Source: Epilithonimonas sp042695135
Lineage (GTDB): Bacteria; Bacteroidota; Bacteroidia; Flavobacteriales; Weeksellaceae
DNA: 64,000 nucleotides
Assembly: GCF_042695135.1 (NCBI RefSeq)
Contig: NZ_CP170547.1
Coordinates: forward strand, 2,852,001 to 2,916,000
Direction of reading: 5' to 3'
Below the pieces are notes generated by a model. It had not been told where the DNA came from, ran no database searches, and saw nothing but the letters and a program-made list of their open reading frames with translations. The position numbers and the translations under genes were made by a program. Positions 49,106 to 56,821 of this stretch are shown here, in pieces (within the stretch, counting starts at the first letter, position 1; every line of letters starts with the position of its first letter).

Positions 49106-50530
49106 ATGATTATCAACTTAGCTCAAAATAAAAACCTTAAACTTTTCAAGATCATTTCTGAAGTCGCTTCCAGAAACGGACAATCCGTTTACGCTGTAGG
49201 TGGATTTGTTCGCGATCTGATTATGAAAAGAAAAGCGTCTTCAGATATAGACTTCGTCACAGAATCCAGTGGAATCGAGCTTGCAGAATGCATTGCGAAA
49301 GAGATCGATCCCAAAACAAAAGTCGCAGTTTTTAAAACTTATGGGACAGCAATGTTCAAATACAAAGATCTGGAACTAGAGTTTGTTGGCGCGAGAAAAG
49401 AAAGTTATAGCGAGGATTCCAGAAAACCATCCGTAGAAATCGGAACGATAGAAGATGATCAGAAACGCCGGGATTTCACAATCAACGCTATGGCGATTTC
49501 CCTTAACAAAGAAAATTTTGGAGAACTGATTGATCCTTTTGATGGTTTAGGGGATTTGAACAAGAAAATTTTGAGAACGCCTTTGGAACCTCATCAGACT
49601 TACTCGGACGATCCACTTAGAATGATGCGTGCAATCCGGTTTGCAACGACTCTGGACTTCAAAATTGAAGAAAATTCTCTGAAAGCCATCAAAGATGAGG
49701 CGGAAAGAATGAAGATTGTTTCGATGGAAAGAATAATGGTGGAGTTCAACAAAATCATGCTTTCCGATAAGCCATCCAAAGGTTTGAAACTGATGCAGGA
49801 AACAGGACTTTTGGATATGATTCTACCGGAACTTACTGCTCTGAAAGGCATCGAAGATATCGACGGACAAACGCATAAAGATAATTTCTACCATACTTTG
49901 GAAGTTGTGGATAATATTTCGGAAAACACAGATAAGCTTTGGCTTCGCTGGTCGGCTCTCCTCCACGATATTGGAAAAGCACCGACAAAAAAGTTTGTGG
50001 AGGGCATTGGATGGACTTTTCACGGTCACGAATTTTTGGGTTCAAAAATGACAAAATCGATTTTCAAACGATTGAAACTTCCGCTTGGACAAGAACAGAA
50101 ATACGTTGAAAAACTTGTGAGAATGCATGCCAGACCGATTGCGTTGATTACCGATGACGCTTCTGATTCTGCTTTGCGCCGTCTACTTTTCGATTCGGGG
50201 GAAGATTTGGAAGACCTTTTCACGCTTTGTAAATCCGACATTACGACCAAAAATTATTCTAAGCAATCCAAATTCAAACAAAACTTTGAATATGTTGCCA
50301 AAAAAATAAAGGAAGTTGAGGAAAAAGATCAGGTCAGGAATTTTCAGCCACCAATTTCCGGAGAAGAGATTATGGAATTATTTGGTTTGAATCCCGGCAG
50401 AGAAATCGGAATATTGAAAGAAAAAGTAAAAGAAGCGATTCTGGAAGGCGAGATTCAAAATGACAAGATTGAAGCTCGAGAATTTGTGATTAATGAAGCA
50501 GAAAAATTGGGATTAAGTTTGGTAAAGTAA
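49106..50530 (+). CDS. cca: CCA tRNA nucleotidyltransferase / poly(A) polymerase family, with HD domain
   Basis: 474 residues. The nucleotidyltransferase head carries YAVGGFVRDLIMKRKASSDIDFV (GG and DxD motifs), then KRRDFTINAMAISLN, DPFDGLGDLNKKILRTP, DPLRMMRAIRFA and the PolyA_pol RNA-binding domain. A C-terminal HD domain (WSALLHDIGKAPTK, about 290) adds phosphohydrolase activity in related enzymes. It adds or repairs the 3' CCA of tRNAs. Followed 7 bp later by a small membrane protein gene. Confidence 0.93.
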   Translation: MIINLAQNKNLKLFKIISEVASRNGQSVYAVGGFVRDLIMKRKASSDIDFVTESSGIELAECIAKEIDPKTKVAVFKTYGTAMFKYKDLELEFVGARKESYSEDSRKPSVEIGTIEDDQKRRDFTINAMAISLNKENFGELIDPFDGLGDLNKKILRTPLEPHQTYSDDPLRMMRAIRFATTLDFKIEENSLKAIKDEAERMKIVSMERIMVEFNKIMLSDKPSKGLKLMQETGLLDMILPELTALKGIEDIDGQTHKDNFYHTLEVVDNISENTDKLWLRWSALLHDIGKAPTKKFVEGIGWTFHGHEFLGSKMTKSIFKRLKLPLGQEQKYVEKLVRMHARPIALITDDASDSALRRLLFDSGEDLEDLFTLCKSDITTKNYSKQSKFKQNFEYVAKKIKEVEEKDQVRNFQPPISGEEIMELFGLNPGREIGILKEKVKEAILEGEIQNDKIEAREFVINEAEKLGLSLVK

Positions 50531-50537
50531 TTATGAA

Positions 50538-50846
50538 ATGCTTTTAGGAATATTCGATTATACATTATTAGTAATAATTTTAATTTTCAATATTGGAGTT
50601 TGGCAATATAAAATAATTAAGAAAAGTAACTGGATTCTTTATTTGGTCATTTTTCTTCTATTTGGATTTATAATTCCTTTTTTCTCTATTGATTTTGAGA
50701 TACAAAATGCGACTAAAAACATTAAAGAAATCGACAGATTTACTTTGTTATATACTTATTTTAGATTTCCTACTTGGTGGCTTTTTGGAATTTTAGAGTT
50801 ATTCTTTTTAAAATATCAAATTAAACAGCGACATCAATATATTTAA
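50538..50846 (+). CDS. small membrane protein of unknown function
   Basis: 102 residues with three hydrophobic segments (about 5-24, 31-50, 75-95): FDYTLLVIILIFNIGVWQY, WILYLVIFLLFGFIIPFF and FPTWWLFGILELFFLKY. No family recognised. It sits 7 bp after cca and could be cotranscribed. The codon use looks like that of neighbouring genes, so it is probably real. Confidence 0.6.
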   Translation: MLLGIFDYTLLVIILIFNIGVWQYKIIKKSNWILYLVIFLLFGFIIPFFSIDFEIQNATKNIKEIDRFTLLYTYFRFPTWWLFGILELFFLKYQIKQRHQYI

Positions 50847-50905
50847 ATAATTAAAAAATTGCTTAATCTGCCAAATCAACGAGAATTATAACTTTAAAAA
50901 TCTCT

Positions 50906-51346
50906 ATGGAGAAATCAAATTTATTACAACTTATCAGAATAAAGCTCTTCGAAAAAATCGAAAATTTCGAGAAACTGATTTCTGAAACACGCGCTTCAAG
51001 CAATGACACCAAAAGTTCTATGGGCGACAAATATGAAACGGGAAGAGAAATGCTGCAGCAGGAAATCAATAATCTGCAAGTTCAGTTGAATGAGATTCTG
51101 AAACAAAAGGATTCACTCAAAACCATTCTTCCAAAACCGTCTGAAAAAGCTGAAAAAGGAGCAATTGTAAAAACTGAAAAAGGTTTGTTTTTTATTTCAG
51201 TTTCATTGGGAGAAATTAAAGTTGAGAATGAGAAAATTATCTGTATTTCTCCCGAATCTCCGCTTGCAAAGGCTATGAATGGGAAACAGAAAGATGAGGT
51301 TTTTTCTTTGAATGGTATGAGTCAGGCTATTGTGGAGATCTTATAA
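50906..51346 (+). CDS. GreA/GreB C-terminal-like protein with N-terminal coiled coil
   Basis: 146 residues. Residues 8-75 form a long charged helix or coiled coil (LFEKIENFEKLISETRASSN ... LQQEINNLQVQLNEILKQK). Residues 85-146 contain IICISPESPLAKAMNGKQKD and EVFSLNG, matching the S-P-x-x-x-A-L-x-G-K-x-x-G-D segment of the GreA/GreB FKBP-like domain. The length is near that of GreA (158), but the tip acidic residues are not evident. It may act at the RNA polymerase secondary channel without cleavage activity; this is inference. Such proteins are often mislabelled as an acyl-carrier synthase. Confidence 0.65.
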   Translation: MEKSNLLQLIRIKLFEKIENFEKLISETRASSNDTKSSMGDKYETGREMLQQEINNLQVQLNEILKQKDSLKTILPKPSEKAEKGAIVKTEKGLFFISVSLGEIKVENEKIICISPESPLAKAMNGKQKDEVFSLNGMSQAIVEIL

Positions 51347-51400
51347 ACCACCCCGTCAAAAATTCTTCCAAATTTTCGCCATCCCTCCAAAGGAGGGGTA

Positions 51401-52126
51401 TTACAAACTTTTTCCGCCGATATATTCCATCAGAGCCTCTTTGTAATTCGGCGCAATTACAATTTGTTCCTTTCCGATCACGATGTGATTTCTTTCGATG
51501 GCTTCTATTTTATCTAAACCAATAATGTAAGAACGGTGGATTCTCATAAAATTATCCGAAGGCAATTCTTCCTCCAGTTTTTTCAGACTCATTAATGTGA
51601 GAATTGGTTTTGGATTGTCTTTAAGATAGATTTTTACATAATCTTTCAAACCTTCAATATAAAGGATTTCTGAAAAGTTGATTTTAATTTGCTTGTATTC
51701 AGATTTTACAAAAATAAATTCCTGCTTCTTCTTTGGTTCTGAAACTGGGATCGATTGCAAAGATTCGAAATGATTTCTGGCTTTTGATGCTGCGTTTAGA
51801 AATTCGTTATAATCAAATGGTTTCAGCAGATAATCCAAAGCATTCACTTTGTAACCATCAATCGCATACTGATCAAATGCCGTTGTGAAAATCACTCTGC
51901 TATTTTGTGGAAGCAGTTTTGAAAATTCCAGACCTGTGAGATCCGGCATTTGAATATCAAGGAAAAACAAATCGATTTCTTTATTTTCTTCCAAAACCTG
52001 CATCGCTTCGATGGCGTTGTTGCATTTGGCTTTCAGTTCCAGAAAAGGCGTTTTCAGGACATAACTTTCTATTAAGTTCAGAGCCATTGGTTCGTCGTCG
52101 GCGATTAGGCAGGTTATTTTTTTCAT
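51401..52126 (-). CDS. LytTR-family response regulator of the MacAB operon
   Basis: 241 residues. Receiver with CLIADDEPMALNLIESY, LFFLDIQMPDLTGLEF (phospho-Asp) and Lys in YLLKPFDYNEF. LytTR DNA-binding domain at about 140-241 (FIFVKSEYKQIKINFSEILY, FMRIHRSYIIGLDKI). It is the last gene of the operon. Its natural partner kinase (53059-54083) is separated from it by a toxin/antitoxin-like pair. The start codon overlaps the toxin stop by 1 bp. Confidence 0.92.
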   Translation of the reverse strand: MKKITCLIADDEPMALNLIESYVLKTPFLELKAKCNNAIEAMQVLEENKEIDLFFLDIQMPDLTGLEFSKLLPQNSRVIFTTAFDQYAIDGYKVNALDYLLKPFDYNEFLNAASKARNHFESLQSIPVSEPKKKQEFIFVKSEYKQIKINFSEILYIEGLKDYVKIYLKDNPKPILTLMSLKKLEEELPSDNFMRIHRSYIIGLDKIEAIERNHIVIGKEQIVIAPNYKEALMEYIGGKSL

Positions 52127-52775
52127 TATTTATTTTTGAATTTTTTAATCAAATTCTCAAAATCAGACTTGATAGTATCCCAATGTTTTCCTTTCAAACA
52201 CAAAACATCAAAATCCTCATCCGCAATTTCAAAATTGGTGAAGTTTTGAATAATTAAATCTAAATCGTGGCTGAATGGATAACGTTTTTTATGAAATTCC
52301 AGCATTTTTTCTAAGGAAAAATGCTCTAAAAGCTCGTGTAAATCCCAGAAATCTTTTTTCCTTCCACCATTTTGAACCACTTCAATTTTCATTGCAGAAA
52401 TATCTCTTAAACTTGCCAAGCGGATGTTATCAATCAGCAATACATCATCAATAAAAGGGTGGAATAAAATATATCTAATTTCACTGCACTATCTCTACTA
52501 TTTCCAACAAAATAAGATTTGCCAAATGAAGTTAATTCTGAAGAAAAAGAGATGAAGATAAATTTTGATTTCAAGAATATTTCTATTTGTTCAAAATCAA
52601 TACTTCCATAATCAGCTTCTGTAAAAAGATCGATATCAATAGAAATACGATGTCCAAGCTGTAGCGATAGAGAAGTTCCTCCAACCAAACGAAATGGTTT
52701 CAGAATTCTGCTATTCATTACAATATCAAGAATCGATTTTAAATCTGAAGAAACGGTAGAATAATACAGCATCAT
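52126..52775 (-). pseudogene. AbiEii-type nucleotidyltransferase toxin, frameshifted
   Basis: The first frame (52775 to 52434) reads LVGGTSLSLQLGHRISIDIDLF, the GG-T-S ... D-x-D motif of AbiEii/AbiGii (DUF1814) nucleotidyltransferases, then SAVKLDIFYST before shifting. The second frame (from about 52460 to 52126) continues FIDDVLLIDNIRLASLRDIS and AMKIEVVQNGGRKKDFWDLH, the family's C-terminal signature. One missing base near AAAAGGG (52453-52459) explains it; the repaired protein is about 217 residues. AbiEii toxins modify tRNA or nucleotides and cause abortive infection or persistence. If real, the shift truncates the toxin at mid-length. Confidence 0.85.
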
Positions 52776-53011
52776 TTATTGATATGAAGACGCATTGGTT
52801 TTATTTTATTAGAATTTAAAACATTAATAACCAAATCCTTACCGTAGAATTTTTCAATTTCTAACTTCGCCTCTTCATTACCTCTTTCAAAAACACGTCT
52901 TATAACTGCTGTAGACTTATTTTTCCAGTCAATTTCATCAAAATTTGTATCCCAAAAAAGAAATCTTGGGATCTTGGAAAAATCTGGATGAAGTTTTGAT
53001 GATTGTTGCAT
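52772..53011 (-). CDS. small antitoxin-like partner of AbiEii (probably DUF6922)
   Basis: 79 residues. The text RFLFWDTNFDEIDWKNKS followed by AVIRRVFERGNEEAKLEIEKFYG is a conserved small domain often encoded just before AbiEii-like nucleotidyltransferases in Bacteroidota; I recall it as DUF6922. It overlaps the toxin start by 4 bp, so the two are translationally coupled. It is far smaller than classic AbiEi antitoxins (about 200 residues with a winged helix). The antitoxin role is inferred from context. Confidence 0.72.
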   Translation of the reverse strand: MQQSSKLHPDFSKIPRFLFWDTNFDEIDWKNKSTAVIRRVFERGNEEAKLEIEKFYGKDLVINVLNSNKIKPMRLHINK

Positions 53012-53058
53012 TATTGATTTGTAACTAACTCAAAGATAGCAATTTTAAAATTAAATTT

Positions 53059-54083
53059 CTATTTAGTCTTCAATTTCACTTCCGCAATGTACATTCCGTC
53101 ATTCAAACAGGAATGAAACTCGTGTTTTTCGGGATAGAGCAAGTTAAGTCTTTTCCGCAAATTTTCTACACCAATTCCGGAACCGCTTTTGTCTGTATCC
53201 GTTTTTGGAAAATTGGAATTTGAAGCCGTGAAGTGAATCTCGTCTTCAATAATTTCCATTTTAAAACTGATGTCGGAATGCTGTGTTGCAGAAACACCGT
53301 GTTTGAAAGCATTTTCGACAATCGAAATAAAAAGCAACGGCGCAACTTCCAGATTCGGAATTTTCGTTGGAAAATTGGTGTAGACTTTCGTTTTATCATT
53401 CAGTCTCAAAGACATCAAATCAATGTATTTATTCAGGAAATCAATTTCTTCGGACAGACTGATTTTATCGACATCGGTTTTATACAAAAGATGACGCATC
53501 AATTTGCTCAAACTGTGAATACTCTGTTTTGCTTTCTCAGAATTAAAATCAATTAATGAATAAATATTATTAAGAGAATTGAAGAAAAAGTGCGGCTGTA
53601 ACTGATATTTCAGATGTTTCAGTTCCGATTGAAGTTTGATATTATCGGCCTCGATTTTCATTTCTTCCGCTTTCTGCATTCTTTTGCTTGCATTGATGGC
53701 GATTGAAAATGCAACAGGAATCAGGTAAATCAAAAAATCAAAAAAATAACGCATTCCATCTGGCGGACGTTTTCCAAACATTCTCGGACGTTCTGGTTCC
53801 AGCGATTCGAAGATTTTATTTTTAATGAAAATCAGCAAAATCAAAAGCACTGCATTTGATACAAAAAACCAAATCTTTTTATCATCAAACAACCATTTTA
53901 CTAACAGAAAATAATTAAGATAAAAGATAACCGCAAGGAAAAACAATTGCAACCAAAAATGTCTGAAAATCCCATTCCAATCGGTTTCTGAGCCAATTGT
54001 AAATGCTGCGGGAAGAAGAACAAAACCAGCCAAATCAAAAGATGAAGGCTGATTTCGAGGTTTTTATTTTTTAGGTTTATCAT
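53059..54083 (-). CDS. LytS-type sensor kinase of the MacAB operon (N-terminus frameshifted)
   Basis: The main frame (54033 to 53059, 324 residues) has three helices, then SELKHLKYQLQPHFFFNSLN (phospho-His), VENAFKHGVSA and GSGIGVENLRKRLNLLYP. From the ATG at 54083 a second frame reads MINLKNKNLEISLHLLIWLV, the expected first helix, then enters the main frame only if one base is added at about 54010-54019 (GGGAAGAAGAA). The main frame's only start is an unlikely TTG at 54033. Repaired length is about 341 residues. It follows the MacB permease gene and pairs with the LytTR regulator at 51401. Confidence 0.82.
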
Positions 54084-54291
54084 TTTTAGAATAAAAGATT
54101 AGCAGTTTTGCGATTTTTTTTAAAATTTAAATTTGTCCAATCCCCTGAAAATTGAGGATTTGTGAAAATTTCGAAGAAGTGAATTTAAGAATTTTTCCAG
54201 CATTGTTCTATTTTCATTTTTAATTAAATTTCAATTCTAAAAAGTCAATAGCATCAAAAAAACATCAACTACCAGCCAAAACAGACAACTA

Positions 54292-55509
54292 TTATTCATA
54301 TCTCAAAGCATCAATCGGATCAGCTTGGGCTGCTTTTCTTGCAGGATACCAACCGAAGAAAACACCGGTAATCGTACAAACTACGAACGAAATTACAATA
54401 GAACTCGCCGTTACGCTCACTGGCCAGCCGGCAAACTGTTTGATACCAAAAGTGGCAATCAAACCAATCAAAACGCCTAAAACACCGCCGGTAATACTTA
54501 TCAAAACTGACTCAATTAAAAACTGCATCAGAATATCTTTACTTTTTGCGCCAATCGCCATTCTAAGACCTATTTCGCGTGTTCTTTCTTTTACTGAAAC
54601 GTACATAATATTCATAATTCCGATTCCGCCGACGAGTAAGGAAATACTTGCAATCGCCACCAAGAGAATCGTCAGCATCTCGCTGGTGGAACTGAACATT
54701 GAGATGATTTCCTGTTGAGACGACACATTGAAATCATTATCTTCATCACCTTTTATCTGGTGCTGCTTTTCCATAATGGTTGTGATTTCGTTAACCGCAG
54801 CTTCAGAATCTTCCTCACTCAAAGATGAAGCAACAATCGACTGAAGGTAAGTCTGCGCCAAAACCCTTTTCTGAACGGAAGTGTAAGGTGCAATGATAAT
54901 ATCGTCCTGGTCTTGTCCAAAAGTATTTTCGCCCTTTTCTTTCAAAACCCCAATCACTTTGAAAGGAATATTTTTGAAACGAATCATTTTCCCAATCGGG
55001 TCTTCATTCGGGAAGAGATTTTCCTGAACGGTTTTCCCGATAACGACCATTTTTGAATAGGATTCAATATCATCTTCCGTAAACATCGAGCCTTCTTCCA
55101 CGCCCCAATCACGGATTTTAAGATAGTCAGTCGATGCACCATAAATTGTGGTCGGCCAGTTGTTGGAACCTGCAATACTTTGTCCGCTTCCGTTGACCAA
55201 AGGCGAAATATTTTTGATGAGTTTTGCCTGAGATTTCAGAACATTGTAATCTGCCATCGTCAAAGTCTGTGTATCGGACGCATCTGAACGCACGCCGCCC
55301 ATCATTCCTGCACCCGGACGGATTGTAATGAGATTCGCACCCATATTGGAAATATTTTTTTTGATACTTTCTTTCGAACCTTCTCCAATCGCCAGCATCG
55401 CAATCACGGAAGCCACGCCTATGATGATGCCGAGCATTGTCAGCATTGCTCTGGTTTTGTTGAGTAGAATCGCTTTCCAGGCTATTTTTAATAAATTGGT
55501 TAAATTCAT
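54292..55509 (-). CDS. MacB-type ABC transporter permease
   Basis: 405 residues. FtsX/MacB architecture: one N-terminal helix (ALLNKTRAMLTMLGIIIGVA), a periplasmic MacB-PCD domain (about 45-270; GANLITIRPGAGMMGGV), then three C-terminal helices (ILLVAIASISLLVGGIGIMN, REIGLRMAIGAKSKDIL, FFGWYPARKAAQADPIDALR). It passes mechanical work to MacA-TolC to expel substrates from the periplasm. The ATPase is a separate upstream gene, unlike the E. coli fusion. 431 bp of repeats separate the two. Confidence 0.93.
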   Translation of the reverse strand: MNLTNLLKIAWKAILLNKTRAMLTMLGIIIGVASVIAMLAIGEGSKESIKKNISNMGANLITIRPGAGMMGGVRSDASDTQTLTMADYNVLKSQAKLIKNISPLVNGSGQSIAGSNNWPTTIYGASTDYLKIRDWGVEEGSMFTEDDIESYSKMVVIGKTVQENLFPNEDPIGKMIRFKNIPFKVIGVLKEKGENTFGQDQDDIIIAPYTSVQKRVLAQTYLQSIVASSLSEEDSEAAVNEITTIMEKQHQIKGDEDNDFNVSSQQEIISMFSSTSEMLTILLVAIASISLLVGGIGIMNIMYVSVKERTREIGLRMAIGAKSKDILMQFLIESVLISITGGVLGVLIGLIATFGIKQFAGWPVSVTASSIVISFVVCTITGVFFGWYPARKAAQADPIDALRYE

Positions 55510-55527
55510 TTTGATTATTTTTTAGGG

Positions 55528-55604
55528 CTTCGACTCCGCTCAGTCTGACATTGTTAAATCTTAGCTTTCTGGTATTAGAGATGTCACTCTGAGCGGAGTC
55601 GAAG
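55528..55604. repeat. family C palindromic element, intergenic copy
   Basis: CTTCGACTCCGCTCAG plus TCTGACA (55528-55550) pairs with its complement at 55582-55604; 21 of 23 arm positions match. The same left arm lies inside mvaD. Confidence 0.85.
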
Positions 55605-55629
55605 AGTTTTTGATTTTGTTTTTTAAAAA

Positions 55630-55732
55630 ACTTTTTGCAAAACCGGCTTCTTCATTGTCTTTTCATTGTCGGTTTCATTTTCTTGCTTCATTGCATCTTC
55701 ATTTTCGTCTGCATTGTGGTTTTGCAAAAAGT
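55630..55732. repeat. 15-bp inverted repeat with iterated TTCATTGTC loop
   Basis: ACTTTTTGCAAAACC at 55630-55644 and GGTTTTGCAAAAAGT at 55718-55732 are perfect complements. Between them CATT/CATC recurs at 55653, 55664, 55676, 55689, 55700 (and 55694), 55712, about every 11-13 bp. Confidence 0.75.
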
Positions 55733-55842
55733 TAACTTCATTAATTCCTCTTCATTGTTATTTCTAATTTCTCTTTCCCATAGGTTTCACCTACGGCTAT
55801 TGATATTAAACCCTTTGGGTTATTCTGACGTTTAATCACTTC

Positions 55843-55938
55843 GCAGCACGGATTGAACGGAAATCCTTTTTTGAAAAAAGATTGACTTTGTCGAACCATT
55901 TCGTTAGGTTTGGGAGTGGAAGACGTAAAAGCTGCCCA
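55843..55938 (+). repeat. dispersed structured element, family A, copy 5 (arms swapped)
   Basis: GCAGC (55843-55847) pairs with GCTGC (55931-55935). Here the first internal motif is TTGAACGGA and the second GGGAGTGGA, the reverse of copies 1-3. The tail GCTGCCCAAATCA contains the stop codon of the MacB ATPase. Confidence 0.85.
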
Positions 55939-55940
55939 AA

Positions 55941-56678
55941 TCATTCTGCTTTTGGAAGTTTTATTAATTCATCTTTGGCAATCAGTCGGTTTTCTACTGC
56001 TTTGTCTTCTTTGATGATTCCGTCCCGCAAAATCACGGTTCTTTTGCTGAATTTGGCGATGTCTTCCTCGTGTGTTACAAATCCAATGGTAATTCCTTCG
56101 TCGTTCAATTGTTGGAATAGATTCATCACTTCATAGGAAGTTCTCGTATCTAGATTTCCCGTTGCTTCATCTGCCAGAAGGATTATCGGATGATTGACCA
56201 AAGCTCTGGCAATCGCCACTCTCTGCTGTTGTCCTCCAGAAAGCTGACTCGGAACATGCCCCATTCTGCTCTCCAAACCGACTTGTTTTAAGGCCTTCAC
56301 AGCACGCTCCCTTCTCTCTTCCGCCGTCACTTTGGAATTGTAGAGCAAAGGCAACTCTACATTTTCCAGCGCGCTGGTTCTGGCCAATAAATTATAAGAC
56401 TGAAAAATAAATCCGATTTTGGTATTCCTGATTTCTGCCAACTCGTCTTTGCTTAAGCCCTTTACCAAAACGCCGTCGAGCTCATATGTTCCCGAAGTCG
56501 GCTGGTCGAGACAGCCTAAAACATTTAGGAAAGTTGATTTTCCTGAGCCACTTGTTCCCATAATGGTTACAAATTCGCCTTCGTTGATGGTCAAATCGAT
56601 GCCTTTTAGAGCGTGAACGGTTTCGTCGCCCATTTTGAATTCGCGTTTCAGGTTTTGTATGTTGATGATGGGTTCCAT
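55941..56678 (-). CDS. MacB/LolD-type ABC transporter ATPase
   Basis: 245 residues. Walker A MGTSGSGKSTFLNVLG, Q-loop FIFQSYNLLARTSALENVELPLLY, signature LSGGQQQRVAIARALVNHP, Walker B IILLADEATGNLDT and H-loop VTHEEDIA: a complete MacB-class (o228 family) ATPase. It drives the permease at 54292. Located between macA (upstream) and the permease; the gene ends at family A copy 5. Confidence 0.95.
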   Translation of the reverse strand: MEPIINIQNLKREFKMGDETVHALKGIDLTINEGEFVTIMGTSGSGKSTFLNVLGCLDQPTSGTYELDGVLVKGLSKDELAEIRNTKIGFIFQSYNLLARTSALENVELPLLYNSKVTAEERRERAVKALKQVGLESRMGHVPSQLSGGQQQRVAIARALVNHPIILLADEATGNLDTRTSYEVMNLFQQLNDEGITIGFVTHEEDIAKFSKRTVILRDGIIKEDKAVENRLIAKDELIKLPKAE

Positions 56679-56821
56679 TGTAGTTGATTTGTTGTTTAGT
56701 TAATTAGTTGTCAGTTTTTACTTAAATGGTTGATTTGTAAAATTGTTAAATCGTGGTTTCGTTAATAACTAATTAGCTTAAAACTAACAAACTGATTAAC
56801 TAAATAACTGAATACTAAACT

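Larger units (their letters stand above)
55510..55940. other. 431-bp nest of repeats inside the MacAB operon
   Basis: Contains, in order, the family C hairpin, a 15-bp inverted repeat pair enclosing TTCATTGTC-type iterations, a CACCTACGG / CCCTTTGGG palindrome patch (55785-55825), and family A copy 5. No ORF is supported. Confidence 0.75.

Noticed and set aside
51385..51399. CCCTCCAAAGGAGGG palindrome as terminator between the GreA-like and LytTR genes
   Set aside because: No T-run on either side; more likely another small dispersed palindrome. Left unassigned.
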